Assembly: GCF_030412785.1 (NCBI RefSeq)
Contig: NZ_CP125295.1
Location: 6,448,001 to 6,512,000 of the forward strand
Source of the DNA: Paraburkholderia sabiae
GTDB taxonomy: Bacteria; Pseudomonadota; Gammaproteobacteria; Burkholderiales; Burkholderiaceae
Reading direction: 5' to 3'
DNA: 64,000 nt
Shown: one piece after another, positions 1-9,914 of the stretch
Position numbering within the stretch: position 1 is the stretch's first letter
Layout of the letters: every line of letters starts with the position of its first letter
Position numbers and translations under genes: made by a program
Notes under the pieces: generated by a model
The model's input: the letters and a program-made list of their open reading frames with translations, nothing else
Told to the model about the DNA's origin: nothing
Database searches by the model: none

Positions 1-573
1 AACGCCTTCGTCACCGCGTACAACAACTACGTCACGACGGCCACGGGCCTGACGTGGGACTCGACGCAGGCGACGGGCTCGCAGGCCGGCCCGCTGCTCG
101 GCGACTCGATGACGAACACGATCACGAACACGCTCGGCGCGCTGGTCGGCGGCGGCATCAGCGTCGGCGGCAAGACGATCAGCCTGTCGTCGATCGGCAT
201 CAACCTGCAACACGACGGCACGTTGTCCGTCGATTCGACGACGCTGGAAAATGCGCTGTCGAGCAACAGTTCCACCGTCGCGGCCGCGTTCAACACGACG
301 AACGGCATGGGCGTGACGCTGAACAACTTCATCAACACGTACACGCAGTCGAGCGGCACGATCGATCAGCGCACGCAGGCGCTGAACACCGACCTGAGCA
401 ATCTGTCGGATCAGGCCACGCAGCTCACGAACTATCAGAGCACGCTGACCGATCAGTACAACGCGCAGTTCTCGGCGCTGAACACGCTGATGACGACGAT
501 GCAGAACAACACGGCCTACCTGAACCAGCTGTTCGGCGGAGGCGGCCTGTCGGGCTCGCTGAACTCGAAGTAA
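1..573 (+). CDS. fliD: Flagellar hook-associated protein 2 (filament cap), 3' part only
   Basis: The reading frame is open from the first base, so the gene starts upstream of the window; the last 190 residues are visible. FliD forms the cap at the flagellum tip and guides flagellin folding. The segment has the typical FliD C-terminal composition: Asn/Thr/Ser-rich, no Cys, with a stretch around GPLLGDSMTNTITNTL, then 'DGTLSVDSTTLENAL', and a heptad-like tail that would form the coiled-coil D0 domain. A fliT-like gene begins 26 bp downstream, the usual partner. The call rests on composition, motifs and this neighbour. Confidence 0.88.
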   Translation, partial: NAFVTAYNNYVTTATGLTWDSTQATGSQAGPLLGDSMTNTITNTLGALVGGGISVGGKTISLSSIGINLQHDGTLSVDSTTLENALSSNSSTVAAAFNTTNGMGVTLNNFINTYTQSSGTIDQRTQALNTDLSNLSDQATQLTNYQSTLTDQYNAQFSALNTLMTTMQNNTAYLNQLFGGGGLSGSLNSK

Positions 574-598
574 CGCGGATACCCGCTAAACGGAACTC

Positions 599-895
599 AT
601 GATGAACGATTCGCTGACCCGCGCACTGGATTTGACCCGCGCTCTCGAAGACGCGGTTTCGCAACAAGACTGGCCGCGCGCGTCGGCGATCGTCGAAGAG
701 CGCTCGCCGCTGCTGATGTCGCTGAGCCCGCAGCAAACGCCCGAAGCACTGGAAAAGATCCGCATGATCCAGCATATCGACGCAGGGATCAGCATGCATG
801 CGCGCAACGGCATGGACCGCCTCACCGAGCGTCACGGCGACGCGCTTCGCCGCATCAAGTCGGTGAGCCTGTATCACACGACGGGCATGCTCTGA
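599..895 (+). CDS. fliT: FliT-like flagellar export chaperone
   Basis: Encodes 98 residues, the usual size of FliT, the cytoplasmic chaperone that holds FliD before export and, in enterics, inhibits FlhDC. The protein is small, predicted all-helical and acidic/basic mixed, and lies directly after fliD. Two consecutive ATG codons are present (599 and 602), so the start may shift by one codon. Sequence identity within the FliT family is low, so the assignment leans on size, helical character and position. A perfect hairpin terminator follows at 953-979. Confidence 0.75.
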   Translation: MMNDSLTRALDLTRALEDAVSQQDWPRASAIVEERSPLLMSLSPQQTPEALEKIRMIQHIDAGISMHARNGMDRLTERHGDALRRIKSVSLYHTTGML

Positions 896-952
896 GTTAT
901 CGAATCTGAAGAACGCCGCGCGCCGTAGTCAACAAGAACTGCGCGGATTGAT

Positions 953-979
953 AAAGCTGCAGCGATGCAGCTTTTTTTT
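953..979 (+). terminator. Rho-independent terminator of fliD-fliT
   Basis: A perfect 9-bp stem (953-961 with 966-974), loop GCGA, followed by an uninterrupted T run to 979. It lies 57 bp after the fliT stop. Confidence 0.85.
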
Positions 980-997
980 CACCTGTACAAAAGCAAA

Positions 998-1032
998 TGT
1001 CCGCATTGCGCCGCGCAGGCGCAATGCGGACA
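998..1032 (-). terminator. Terminator of the minus-strand glycosylation operon
   Basis: A perfect 15-bp stem (998-1012 with 1018-1032) with a 5-nt loop. Read on the minus strand it is followed by TTTGCTTTTG. It sits 13 bp beyond the stop of the last operon gene and faces the fliT terminator, insulating the two convergent units. Confidence 0.75.
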
Positions 1033-1044
1033 TCGAGACTGATT

Positions 1045-3486
1045 TCAGTTGCCGCTTTCTTCGTACGCGCTCCACATGCCTTCTAGCGCATCTTCGAAGT
1101 TGCGCGCGAAGCGGTGCGCATCGCACATCGGTGAAGCGAGCACATGTTCGCGCAAGCCTGCGCGCAACTTTGCCAGCGATTCGACACTCGACGCGAGTTC
1201 TCGAACCTTCTGGACGTAGCTCGCCTGATCGTCGCAGATCCACTCGCCGAATCCCGCCGAATGCAGCACGCTTTCGCAGATGTGGCCGAGGAAACGATCG
1301 CCCTTCATCGCGACGACGGGCACGCCCATCCACAGCGATTCCGCCGTCGTCGTGCCGCCCGGATACGGGAACGGACTCAGCACGATATCGACGCGATGAT
1401 ATGTCTTGAAGTACTCGCCGCGCTTCGATCCTCCTTCGAGAATCAGTTGCGACGCGTCGATCCCACGCTCTGCGAAGCGCTGGAGCGTTGCGTCGACGGC
1501 ATGCTTGCGATCGAGTTCGTGCGCCTTGATGAGCAGACGCGAGTCGGGCACTTCACGCAATACGCGCACCCACAGATCGAGCACCTCATCCGTCATCTTC
1601 GCGAGCTTGCCGAGATAGCCGAAGGTGACGAAGCCATTTGCCTGCATCGGCAGCGGCCCCACCGACACATCATGCTCCGGCGGCGTCATGCACAGATAGC
1701 CGTCGGGCAGATGCCACGGCTTTTCGATGAAGTGATGCGCTTCCTCGGGCGGCAACACGTAACGGTCGCCGAGCACATAATCCATCTGCGCGATGCCCGT
1801 CGACGCAAAAAATCCAAGCCACGTCACCTGAACGGGCGCCGGCTTCATCGCAAACACCGACAACCGGTTGAACGCCGTATGGCCCGACATGTCGAGCAGG
1901 ATGTCGATGCGATCGTCGAAAATCCGCTGGGCCGCGGCCTCGCGCGAAAGCTTCCACAGTTGCGTCCATTCGCCGAAGAGCGGCTTGAGCCGTTGCGTCG
2001 TCTCGTCTTCGACATCGTTGGTCTGGTAGGCGATCAGTTCGATCCGGGATGGATCGACATGACGCAACACGCTTTCGGTGAAAATGCCGACGGGATGCGT
2101 GCGCAGATCGCCGGACACGAAACCGACACGCAACGGCCGCGTGCCGCGCGGCGCACGCGTATGTGCGAATGGCGTGACGTTCGCGGCCATCCGTTTGCCG
2201 AAATAGATCGCATCGGCCAGGAACTCCTCGACCGGGCGCTGTGACATGCTCGCCTCACAAAACAGCAGTGCGGTATGAGCAACGTCGGCATCCGGAGACC
2301 GTTCAATGGCGCTCCGATAGCTGTTCACGGCGGCTTCCAGTTCGCCCAGCGAGCGCAACACATCGCCGAGATTGATGTGCATCCGCGATGAACCGTCCTT
2401 CAACTCGAGCGCCTTGCGCGCGTAGCGCAGCGCTTCATTCGCGCGTTCGGTTTTCAGATAAGCGACGGCGAGATTGTGATGCACTTCGGCGTCGTCGTCC
2501 GTGAGCGCGACGGCTCGCAGATAACTTTCGATGGCCTCTTCGTAGCGATAAAGGCCATACCACGCGTTGCCGAGTGTCGCGAACGCTTCGGCGAGCGTCA
2601 ATTGCGGTTTGGGGAAACGGAGGTGTGCAAGCGACGTCGCACCGCCGCCAGTCTGATAGGCGTCCACGACCGCCTGGGCCAATTGCAACGCTTTCGCGTA
2701 ATGCGCCCGTGCGGCTTCGAGATCGCCCATATCGCGCAACGTGTTCGCGAGATTGTTGTGGACACCGGGCCGCTCGGGATCGAGTTCGACCGAGCGTCGC
2801 AGACTCGCCGCCGCTTCGGCGAGTTCGCCGCGCGCGAGGTACAGCGTGCCGAGACTGTTATGTATCAGCGCGCGGTTTGGATCGAGCGCGATGGCGCTGT
2901 GATAGCTGGCGATCGCTTCGTCGTATTTGCCCTGCTCCGTCAACGCGTTGCCGAGATTGTTGTGCGCGTCCGCGTAGTGCTGTCTGAACGAAATCGCCTT
3001 GCGATACGCGAGCACCGCGCTATCCGTCTCGCCGAGATCCTTCAGCGCATTGCCGAGATTGTTGTACGCCTCGGCGTAACCGGGACGCAGTTCGATTGCG
3101 TGCGCGCAGCTGTGCATCGCGGCATCCGGCTGACGATCTTCTCGCAGCGCATTGCCGAGATTGTTATGCGCTTCGGCATAACCCGGATTGAGCGTCACGG
3201 CCTCGCGATATGAATCGATCGACTGCTTCAGCTGGCCATGCTCGCGCAACGCGTTGCCGAGATTGTTGTGATAGATCGCGTTCGGCAGAATCGCGATCGA
3301 CTGGCGCATCAGCGTGATGCCCGCGTCGTACTGTTGAATCTGGCACGCGAGCAGGCCGAGAAAATGCAGCGCATCGGAATGCCGGGGATTGGCGCGCAGG
3401 ATCTCGTCGTAGATCGCCTTGGCTTCGGCGAGCCGGCCGGCCTGGTGATGCGCGAGCGCGGTGTTGAGAAGATTAGCGTGATCCAC
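1045..3486 (-). CDS. TPR protein with SPINDLY/O-GlcNAc-transferase-like GT41 domain (paralogue 1)
   Basis: 813 residues. The N-terminal ~400 residues are tandem tetratricopeptide repeats with the recurring core 'NNLGNAL'. From about residue 450 a GT-B glycosyltransferase domain of the OGT/SPINDLY type begins at LRVGFVSGD. Residues matching the human OGT active site are present: His in RTHPVGIF (H498 in human), Lys in LAKMTDEV (K842), and the nucleotide-sugar loop PGGTTTAESLW. Such enzymes transfer a sugar to Ser/Thr of proteins bound by the TPR helix. The start is GTG, 6 nt after AAGGA. It is the last gene of a seven-gene operon and one of four paralogues in it. Donor sugar and target are unknown; flagellin is a reasonable target given fliD next door. 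Confidence 0.85.
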   Translation of the reverse strand: MDHANLLNTALAHHQAGRLAEAKAIYDEILRANPRHSDALHFLGLLACQIQQYDAGITLMRQSIAILPNAIYHNNLGNALREHGQLKQSIDSYREAVTLNPGYAEAHNNLGNALREDRQPDAAMHSCAHAIELRPGYAEAYNNLGNALKDLGETDSAVLAYRKAISFRQHYADAHNNLGNALTEQGKYDEAIASYHSAIALDPNRALIHNSLGTLYLARGELAEAAASLRRSVELDPERPGVHNNLANTLRDMGDLEAARAHYAKALQLAQAVVDAYQTGGGATSLAHLRFPKPQLTLAEAFATLGNAWYGLYRYEEAIESYLRAVALTDDDAEVHHNLAVAYLKTERANEALRYARKALELKDGSSRMHINLGDVLRSLGELEAAVNSYRSAIERSPDADVAHTALLFCEASMSQRPVEEFLADAIYFGKRMAANVTPFAHTRAPRGTRPLRVGFVSGDLRTHPVGIFTESVLRHVDPSRIELIAYQTNDVEDETTQRLKPLFGEWTQLWKLSREAAAQRIFDDRIDILLDMSGHTAFNRLSVFAMKPAPVQVTWLGFFASTGIAQMDYVLGDRYVLPPEEAHHFIEKPWHLPDGYLCMTPPEHDVSVGPLPMQANGFVTFGYLGKLAKMTDEVLDLWVRVLREVPDSRLLIKAHELDRKHAVDATLQRFAERGIDASQLILEGGSKRGEYFKTYHRVDIVLSPFPYPGGTTTAESLWMGVPVVAMKGDRFLGHICESVLHSAGFGEWICDDQASYVQKVRELASSVESLAKLRAGLREHVLASPMCDAHRFARNFEDALEGMWSAYEESGN

Positions 3487-3501
3487 TGTGATCCTTTTGA
3501 T

Positions 3502-5874
3502 TCATGCAGCGTGCGAGTCGACGTACTGCGTCCACATGCCATCGAATGCCGCTTTCAGATTCGTCGCGAAACGCCGCGCATCGCACAGCGGCGAAGCCAG
3601 CGTCTGCGCACGCAAACCGTCGCGCAACGCAGCCAGGTGCTCAGGCTGCGCGGCCCACGCGCTCGCGAGCTTGATGTATTCATCTTCGTCGCGCGCAATC
3701 CACCCGGCGAGTCCCGCCGCGTTCAGCACGCTCTCGCAGATATGCGTGACGAAGCGATCGCCTTCGAGCGCGACGACGGGCGTGCCCATCCACAGCGCTT
3801 CCGCCGTCGTCGTGCCGCCCGGATAGGGAAACGGGCTCAGCATGATGTCGACGCGGTTATACGCGTCCAGATATTCGTGACGCGGCGAGCCGCCTTCGAG
3901 AATCAGACGCGACGCGTCGATGCCTTGCGCTGCGAATTGCGCAGTCGTCGAGCGGCACGCATGCGCGGCGCCGAGTTCGTGCGACTTCATCATCAGCTTC
4001 GCGCCCGGCACTGCATGCAGAAGACGCGACCATGCGGCGATCACATTCGGCGTGATCTTCACGAGTTTGCCGAAATAGCCGAACGTCACGTGACTGTTGC
4101 GCGTCATCGGCAATGGGCCGACTGCGACGTCGTCTTTCGGCGGCGTGAAGCACAGATAGCTGTCGGGCAGACGCCAGGTTTTCTCGACGTAGTGCGACTC
4201 TTCGGCGACGGGCAGAACGTACGGATCGCCGAGCACGTAGTCCATTTCGGCGAGACCTGTCGTGCCGAAGTAGCCGAGCCAGCTCACCTGCACGGGCGCG
4301 GGCTTCCACGCAAACACGGGCAAGCGGTTATGCACGGTATGCCCCGACAGATCGACGAGTATGTCGATGCGATCGTCGCGAATCATCTGCACGGCCTGTT
4401 CGTCGGGCACATTCACGAGGCTGCGCCACGCGGTGAAGCGCTGTTTCAGCCGCGCGGTGATGTCGTCTTCGCTCGCGCGCGTCGAATAGGCGATCAGATC
4501 GAAGCTGCCGTCCGCGAAATGCTCCATCACCGATTCGATAAAGATACCGACGGGGTGCAGTTGCAGATCGCCGGATACGAAGCCGATACGCAGCTTGCGT
4601 CCGTCATGATGCCGAGCCGGATGCTCGCAGCGGCGCGCACGCGCGGCCATGCGCGCGCCGAATTCGCGCGCGGTCGCGAGCGTGACGGCGGGCGGCGTCG
4701 GTGCGTGCGTCGCGAGATCGAACAGCAGGCGGTTGTGCGCCAGTTCCATTTCGCCGTCGAGCGCGATGCCGCGCCGGTAGCTCGCAATCGCGCCGTCTGC
4801 GTCGCCGAGCATGCTCAGCACGTCGCCGAGATTCACATGCGGCACGGCCGAATGCGGTTCCAGCGATACAGCCATTTGCGCGCTCTTGAGCGCTTCGTCG
4901 GCGCGGCGCTGCTTGAGCAGCGCAACGGCCAGCCGATGATGCGCGGACGCATCCCGCGGCGCGAGTTCGGTTGCCGTCCGATAGCAGAGAATCGCCGCGT
5001 CGAGCTTGTCGGCGTGCTGATACGCGTCGCCGAGTTCGAGATAACCCGATGCGTCGTTCGGCGCGCGTTCGACTGCGGACGTCAATGCATGCGCCGCTTC
5101 GTCCCAGCGCTGACGGCTACCGAGCCATTGCGCGAGCATGCGATGACGCGCGGCATCGGCGGGCGCGCGTTGTGCCGCCTGTTGCAGCACGTCGATTGCG
5201 GCGTCGATTTCGCCGCGTGCGTGCAGCAGCTTCGCGAGGGTGTCGTGATTGTCGACGCGGGTCGGATCGAGCGCGAGTGCATGACGGAACGCGGCAATCG
5301 ATGCATCCGCATTACCGCGCCGGGCCTCCGCGCGTGCAAGATTGCCGAACGCGTCCGCGTAGTCAGGCCTGAACGACACGGCCTTCTGATACGCCAGCAC
5401 CGCATTGCCGAGATCACCGAGATCCCGCAGTGCGTTGCCGAGATTGTTGTACGCCTCGGCGTAGCCGGGACGCAGTTCGATCGCCGTCGCGCAGCTCATC
5501 ATCGACGCATTCGCGTCGCCCGCTTCGCGCAGCGCATTGCCGAGATTGTTGTGCGCCTCCGCGTAATCGGGACGCAGATTCACGGCCTGCCGGTAGCCCT
5601 CGATCGCTTCGCCCAGCTGACGTCGTCCGAGCAGCACGTTGCCCAGATTGTTGTAGTAGACGGCATTCGGATTCGCGGCGATCGACGCGCGCATCAACGC
5701 GATGCCCGCGTCCGCGCGATTCGTCTGGCACGCGAGCAGCCCGGAGAAATGCAGCGCATCCGATTGCGCCGGCTCGGTCTGCAGAATGGCGTCGTAGAGC
5801 GCCTGCGCGTCGGCGAGACGTCCCGCCTGATGATGCGTCAGCGCGGCGTTCAGAAGACCCGGAATGTCGTGCAT
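3502..5874 (-). CDS. TPR protein with SPINDLY/O-GlcNAc-transferase-like GT41 domain (paralogue 2)
   Basis: 790 residues from an ATG at 5874; a TTG two codons earlier is possible. About 400 residues of TPRs ('[12 protein letters not shown]', 'AHNNLGNAL') precede a GT41 domain that starts near residue 425 (LRIGFVSGD). The His in QLHPVGIF, the Lys in LVKITPNV and [11 protein letters not shown] are intact, so the enzyme should be active. It lies 15 bp upstream of paralogue 1 and 19 bp after the methyltransferase stop, so all are probably translated from one mRNA. Its TPR half diverges clearly from paralogue 1 while the catalytic half is close, as expected if the paralogues differ in acceptor choice. 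Confidence 0.85.
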   Translation of the reverse strand: MHDIPGLLNAALTHHQAGRLADAQALYDAILQTEPAQSDALHFSGLLACQTNRADAGIALMRASIAANPNAVYYNNLGNVLLGRRQLGEAIEGYRQAVNLRPDYAEAHNNLGNALREAGDANASMMSCATAIELRPGYAEAYNNLGNALRDLGDLGNAVLAYQKAVSFRPDYADAFGNLARAEARRGNADASIAAFRHALALDPTRVDNHDTLAKLLHARGEIDAAIDVLQQAAQRAPADAARHRMLAQWLGSRQRWDEAAHALTSAVERAPNDASGYLELGDAYQHADKLDAAILCYRTATELAPRDASAHHRLAVALLKQRRADEALKSAQMAVSLEPHSAVPHVNLGDVLSMLGDADGAIASYRRGIALDGEMELAHNRLLFDLATHAPTPPAVTLATAREFGARMAARARRCEHPARHHDGRKLRIGFVSGDLQLHPVGIFIESVMEHFADGSFDLIAYSTRASEDDITARLKQRFTAWRSLVNVPDEQAVQMIRDDRIDILVDLSGHTVHNRLPVFAWKPAPVQVSWLGYFGTTGLAEMDYVLGDPYVLPVAEESHYVEKTWRLPDSYLCFTPPKDDVAVGPLPMTRNSHVTFGYFGKLVKITPNVIAAWSRLLHAVPGAKLMMKSHELGAAHACRSTTAQFAAQGIDASRLILEGGSPRHEYLDAYNRVDIMLSPFPYPGGTTTAEALWMGTPVVALEGDRFVTHICESVLNAAGLAGWIARDEDEYIKLASAWAAQPEHLAALRDGLRAQTLASPLCDARRFATNLKAAFDGMWTQYVDSHAA

Positions 5875-5893
5875 GGTCAAGCGTTCCAGCCGT

Positions 5894-7099
5894 TCAATAA
5901 GGATGCGACTGCGCGAAGAAATCGACGAGACCGCCGTCGTGCTCGATCATCACGCTCTTCATCGCGATGCCTTCGCGCGTCATCTCGGCGATGATGTCGC
6001 GCGCACGCCATTGCGTCGGAATCACGATCACGTCGACATCGGTCTGCTTCAGCACGTCGCGGAACTCGATGCGCTGGCCCGTGCCCGGCACGAAAGTGCC
6101 GACCTTGCCCGGATCGGAATCGACGACGAGCGGAAAGCGCTCGGCATCCGCGCCGAAATGATGGATGAACGCCGCTGCCTTGCCAGTGCCGCCCCAGATC
6201 GCGACGCGCTGGCCCGACGCGCTCAGTTGCGACAGCTGCTGCGCAATCGTCGCGCGGCTTTCGACCGTGCGTGCCGCGAAACGCGCCGCCGCTTCCGCGC
6301 GCGAGCGTGCCTTCGCGGGCACCGCCAGCTTCACGAGCGCATAGACGACTTCGCCGTCGTAGCCGTGATCGAGTGTGACGATTTCGCCGGCGCGCGACAT
6401 CAGCGTGCGGAACGATTCCGTCGTGAAGTGCGACACGTGTTCGTAGAAGAAATCGGCGAGACGATGCGTCTCGAACACGCGGTCGATACACGGCACTTCT
6501 GCGAACAGCCAGCAATCGTTGCCCGCCGACATCGCGCCCCACGCGAGCGCTTCGAGCAGACGTGCCGGTTCCGTCAGGTGCTCGAGCACATGCCGAATCA
6601 CGACTGCATCCGGCTTGAACGCGTTCATATCGGCGAGCGGTTCGAACAGGCGCGGATGAAACTCCACGCCCAAACCCGTCTCCGGCGTCGCATTCGGATC
6701 GAAGCCGATGAAGCGGCCTGCGGGACGCGACTGCGCGAGTCCGCGCACGAAATGCCCTTCGCCGCAGCCGATTTCGACGACGTTCGGCGCATCGGGCAAA
6801 CGCGACAGCACGAGGTCGCGCGTCTGCGCGAGATGCCCTTTCCAGATGCTGCCGTTGTTGAACATCCGGTTCGGATTGCTTTGATACGGAATCGCGTCGT
6901 ACTCGAAGCGGTGATTCCACACGTGCGTGCACGACGGGCACTGCACGAAATCCTGCGCGTGACGCGGCAGCGCCTGCGCGGCGTGCGCGGAATCGGGCCA
7001 CGCGAGCGTCGCCAGCGTCTGTTCGCCCGCCGGGAAAAAGCGCGCGGCAACCGTGTTCGAGCAAACGGGACAAACCGCTTCGATCAGATCGCAAGTCAT
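5894..7099 (-). CDS. Zinc-binding class I SAM methyltransferase, sugar C-methyltransferase type
   Basis: 401 residues. An N-terminal metal-binding segment has CPVC at residues 10-13 and a second pair in QCPSCTHVW. The SAM-binding core follows ([16 protein letters not shown]), then 'VIRHVLEHL' and a C-terminal domain with its own Rossmann-like stretch ([18 protein letters not shown]). This architecture is that of the TylCIII-like nucleotide-sugar C-methyltransferases that make branched deoxysugars. The ATG overlaps the stop of the upstream epimerase gene by 4 bp (ATGA). In this operon it probably modifies the sugar before transfer; the exact substrate cannot be read from sequence. Confidence 0.8.
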   Translation of the reverse strand: MTCDLIEAVCPVCSNTVAARFFPAGEQTLATLAWPDSAHAAQALPRHAQDFVQCPSCTHVWNHRFEYDAIPYQSNPNRMFNNGSIWKGHLAQTRDLVLSRLPDAPNVVEIGCGEGHFVRGLAQSRPAGRFIGFDPNATPETGLGVEFHPRLFEPLADMNAFKPDAVVIRHVLEHLTEPARLLEALAWGAMSAGNDCWLFAEVPCIDRVFETHRLADFFYEHVSHFTTESFRTLMSRAGEIVTLDHGYDGEVVYALVKLAVPAKARSRAEAAARFAARTVESRATIAQQLSQLSASGQRVAIWGGTGKAAAFIHHFGADAERFPLVVDSDPGKVGTFVPGTGQRIEFRDVLKQTDVDVIVIPTQWRARDIIAEMTREGIAMKSVMIEHDGGLVDFFAQSHPY

Positions 7100-8037
7100 T
7101 GCTTCACTACCTTTTTGAAGTACGCGATGGTCTCCTTGAGACCGTCTTCGAGCGTCACGCCCGGCTGCCAGTCGAGATGCTCGCGGGCTTTCGTGATATC
7201 GGGACGACGCTGCACAGGATCATCCGACGGCAGCGGCCGGTACTCGATGCGCGAGCGCGAACCTGTCAGACGCAGCACCGTTTCCGCGAGCTCGCGGATC
7301 GTGATTTCGCTCGGATTGCCGATGTTGAACGGCCCCGGCTCGCCTTCGTGATCCATCAGGCGCAGCAGCCCGTCGACGAGATCGTCGACATAGCAGAACG
7401 AGCGCGTCTGAGAGCCGTCGCCGTATAGCGTGATCGGCTCGCCTTGCAGCGCCTGCATGATGAAGTTCGACACCACGCGGCCATCGTCGGGACGCATGCG
7501 CGGACCGTACGTATTGAAAATCCGCGCGATGCGAATGTCGACGCCATGCTGACGGTGATAATCGAAGAACAGCGTTTCTGCGCAGCGCTTGCCTTCGTCG
7601 TAGCAGGCACGCGGACCATTCGGATTGACGTTGCCCCAATACGTTTCGCGCTGCGGATGCTGCTGCGCGTCGCCGTAGACTTCGCTCGTCGATGCCTGCA
7701 GGATGCGCGCGCCGCAGCGCTTCGCGAGCCCGAGCATGTTGATCGCGCCGAGCACGGCCGTCTTCACCGTCGAGACAGGATCGCTCTGGTAATGCACGGG
7801 GCTCGCGGGGCACGCCATGTTGAACACGCGGTCCGCTTCCACATACAGCGGCAGCCACACGTCATGACGGATCACTTCGAAATTCACCTTGCCGATCAGG
7901 TGGTGAATCGTCTGCTTGCTGCCCGTGTGGAAGTTGTCCACGCACATCACGTCGTGACCGGCCGCGACCAGCCGGTCGCACAGATGCGAGCCGAGAAACC
8001 CTGCGCCGCCCGTGATCAGGACCGACTGTGCGTTCAC
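7096..8037 (-). CDS. NAD-dependent epimerase/dehydratase, UDP-glucuronate decarboxylase-like
   Basis: 313 residues of an extended short-chain dehydrogenase. The NAD-binding glycine motif [14 protein letters not shown] is near the N-terminus, followed by catalytic Thr/Ser in [10 protein letters not shown] and Tyr/Lys in CYDEGKR. The [11 protein letters not shown] and 'DDGRVVSNF' motifs are typical of UDP-xylose synthase (Uxs), which converts UDP-glucuronate to UDP-xylose. A longer frame runs to 8127, but the GTG at 8037 fits the family length and overlaps the upstream stop by 4 bp (GTGA). Inference: it supplies a pentose or keto-sugar nucleotide to the linked glycosyltransferases. A related dehydratase specificity cannot be excluded. 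Confidence 0.82.
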   Translation of the reverse strand: MNAQSVLITGGAGFLGSHLCDRLVAAGHDVMCVDNFHTGSKQTIHHLIGKVNFEVIRHDVWLPLYVEADRVFNMACPASPVHYQSDPVSTVKTAVLGAINMLGLAKRCGARILQASTSEVYGDAQQHPQRETYWGNVNPNGPRACYDEGKRCAETLFFDYHRQHGVDIRIARIFNTYGPRMRPDDGRVVSNFIMQALQGEPITLYGDGSQTRSFCYVDDLVDGLLRLMDHEGEPGPFNIGNPSEITIRELAETVLRLTGSRSRIEYRPLPSDDPVQRRPDITKAREHLDWQPGVTLEDGLKETIAYFKKVVKQ

Positions 8038-9914
8038 TGCGCGGCCTCCACTGCTTGCGCCACGCGTTGTTCCCACATGCCGTGCAGCGCCGCTTCGAGA
8101 TTGCGCGCGAAGCGAGCCGCATCGCACAGCGGCGAGTCGAGCAGTTGCGCGCGCAGACCGCCGCGCAGCGTCGACAGACGTTCGCTATCCGCTGCGAACG
8201 CGACGGCTTTTTCGACGTAGTCGGTATCGTCGGCGGCGATCCAGTCGGCGAGACCGGCCGCGTGGCAGATCGTTTCCGCGATATGCGTGACGAAGCGGTC
8301 GCCGTGGCGGGCCAGCACAGGCACGCCCATCCAGAACGCTTCCGCCGTCGTCGTGCCGCCGCCGTACGGGAACGGGCTCAGCATCATGTCGACGCGACGG
8401 TAGGCGGCGAGGTACTCACCGCGCGCCGAGCGGCCTTCGATGATCAGTCGCGACGCCGGAATGCCGCGCGTCGCAAAGCGGCGCAGGAACGCGTCGCGAA
8501 CGTGCGCGTCGTCGAACTGGCCGGACTTGAGGAACAGCACGGAGCCTTGCACCTTTTGCAGCAGCGTCGACCACACGCCGACGACGTGATCCGTGATCTT
8601 CGTCACGTTGCCGAAATAGCCGAACGTGACGTGACCGTTCGCGAGCATCGGCAGCGCGCCCGTTTCGACGTGATCCGTCGGCGGTGTGAAGCACAGATAG
8701 CTGTCGGGCAAACGCCACGGCTTTTCGACGAAGTGCGCTTCTTCCGCTTCGGGCAGCACGTGTGCATCGCCGAGGATGTAATCGATCTCGCGCACGCCCG
8801 TGCTCGCGAAGTAGCCCGGCCACGTGACCTGCACGGGCGCCGGCTTCCATGCGAAGAGCGGCAGACGGTTATGCGTGCTATGACCCGACGCGTCGATCAG
8901 GACATCGATCGCGTCGTTGCGGATGCGCTGCGCGGCGGCTTCGTCGCTGACACCGGCGAGGCTCGTCCACGCCGAGAACGACGGCTTGATGCGTGCCGTC
9001 AGTTCGTCTTCGACATCGCGCGTCGGATACGCAACCAGTTGCACGCGCGACGCATCCAGATTCGCCAGCACGCTTTCGATGAAGTATCCGACCGGATGCT
9101 TCTTCAGATCGCCGGACACGATGCCCACGCGCAGCGGACGGCCTTCGCGCGTGCCCGCATCGACGAGCCACGTATCGAACGGCGTGGCGCGTGCGGCCAT
9201 TTCATCGCCGAATTTCAGCGCTTCTTCCAGATACGTTTGCGGCGTCGTCTGCTGCTGATAGTTCAGCGCGAACAGCAGATTGCTGCGCGGCTCCGCGAAA
9301 TCGGGACGCAGCGCGATCGCGTTGCGCCATGCTTCGATCGCGGCTTCGAGCTCATCGAGCTCCATCAGCGTGTTCGCGAGATTGTTGTATGCGCGCGCGT
9401 GATCCGGCTTCAGGTTGATCGCCTGACAGAACGACTGCACGGCCGCGTGATGATCCTTCAGCGCGCGCAGCGCATTGCCCAGGTTGTTGTGCGCGTCGAC
9501 GTAATCCGGCTGCAGCGTGAGCGCCTGGCGAAAACACTCGGCTGCAGCGGCAGGCCGGTTGTACGCCTGCATCACGTTGCCGAGGTTGTAGTAATAGAAC
9601 GCGTTCGGCGTGCGCGTGATGGCCGCCATGATCAGATCGCACGCCGTCTGGTACTGGCCGAACTCGTACGCGATCAGGCCGAGCAGATGCATCGCATCCG
9701 CGTGATTCGGGTCGATCGCAAGAATCTGGCGATACAGCGTTTCCGCTTCATCGAAGCGCTCGGCTTCGTGATGCTCGACGGCCGCTTGCAGCATCGACGC
9801 GACGCGCTCCTGCGCGGCTGCGTCGGGCGCTGCTTGTGCCGGCGCCGCGCCGAAGTTGGCGGGCGTCGGAATGCGCTGCCACGAGCCGTTGTGGTTCTGA
9901 TTGAAGTCTGTCAT
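8034..9914 (-). CDS. TPR protein with SPINDLY/O-GlcNAc-transferase-like GT41 domain (paralogue 3, short TPR array)
   Basis: 626 residues from an ATG at 9914 that overlaps the upstream stop (ATGA). The frame stays open to 10277, but that extension is Arg-rich and lies over paralogue 4. Only about five TPRs (residues ~45-215) precede the GT41 domain, which begins near residue 260 (LRVGIVSGD). The His in KKHPVGYF and Lys in VTKITDHV are kept, and the loop reads [12 protein letters not shown]. It is the shortest of the four paralogues, so its acceptor groove should be much shorter. Translation is coupled on both sides (ATGA upstream, GTGA downstream). Confidence 0.85.
   Translation of the reverse strand: MTDFNQNHNGSWQRIPTPANFGAAPAQAAPDAAAQERVASMLQAAVEHHEAERFDEAETLYRQILAIDPNHADAMHLLGLIAYEFGQYQTACDLIMAAITRTPNAFYYYNLGNVMQAYNRPAAAAECFRQALTLQPDYVDAHNNLGNALRALKDHHAAVQSFCQAINLKPDHARAYNNLANTLMELDELEAAIEAWRNAIALRPDFAEPRSNLLFALNYQQQTTPQTYLEEALKFGDEMAARATPFDTWLVDAGTREGRPLRVGIVSGDLKKHPVGYFIESVLANLDASRVQLVAYPTRDVEDELTARIKPSFSAWTSLAGVSDEAAAQRIRNDAIDVLIDASGHSTHNRLPLFAWKPAPVQVTWPGYFASTGVREIDYILGDAHVLPEAEEAHFVEKPWRLPDSYLCFTPPTDHVETGALPMLANGHVTFGYFGNVTKITDHVVGVWSTLLQKVQGSVLFLKSGQFDDAHVRDAFLRRFATRGIPASRLIIEGRSARGEYLAAYRRVDMMLSPFPYGGGTTTAEAFWMGVPVLARHGDRFVTHIAETICHAAGLADWIAADDTDYVEKAVAFAADSERLSTLRGGLRAQLLDSPLCDAARFARNLEAALHGMWEQRVAQAVEAAQ

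Noticed and set aside
3238..5994. 918-codon plus-strand open frame over the GT41 genes, and similar long ones at 8028-9995 and 9956-12049
   Set aside because: High GC and TPR repeats leave long open antisense frames; their Arg/Ala/Val composition is not protein-like and the minus-strand products have clear domains.
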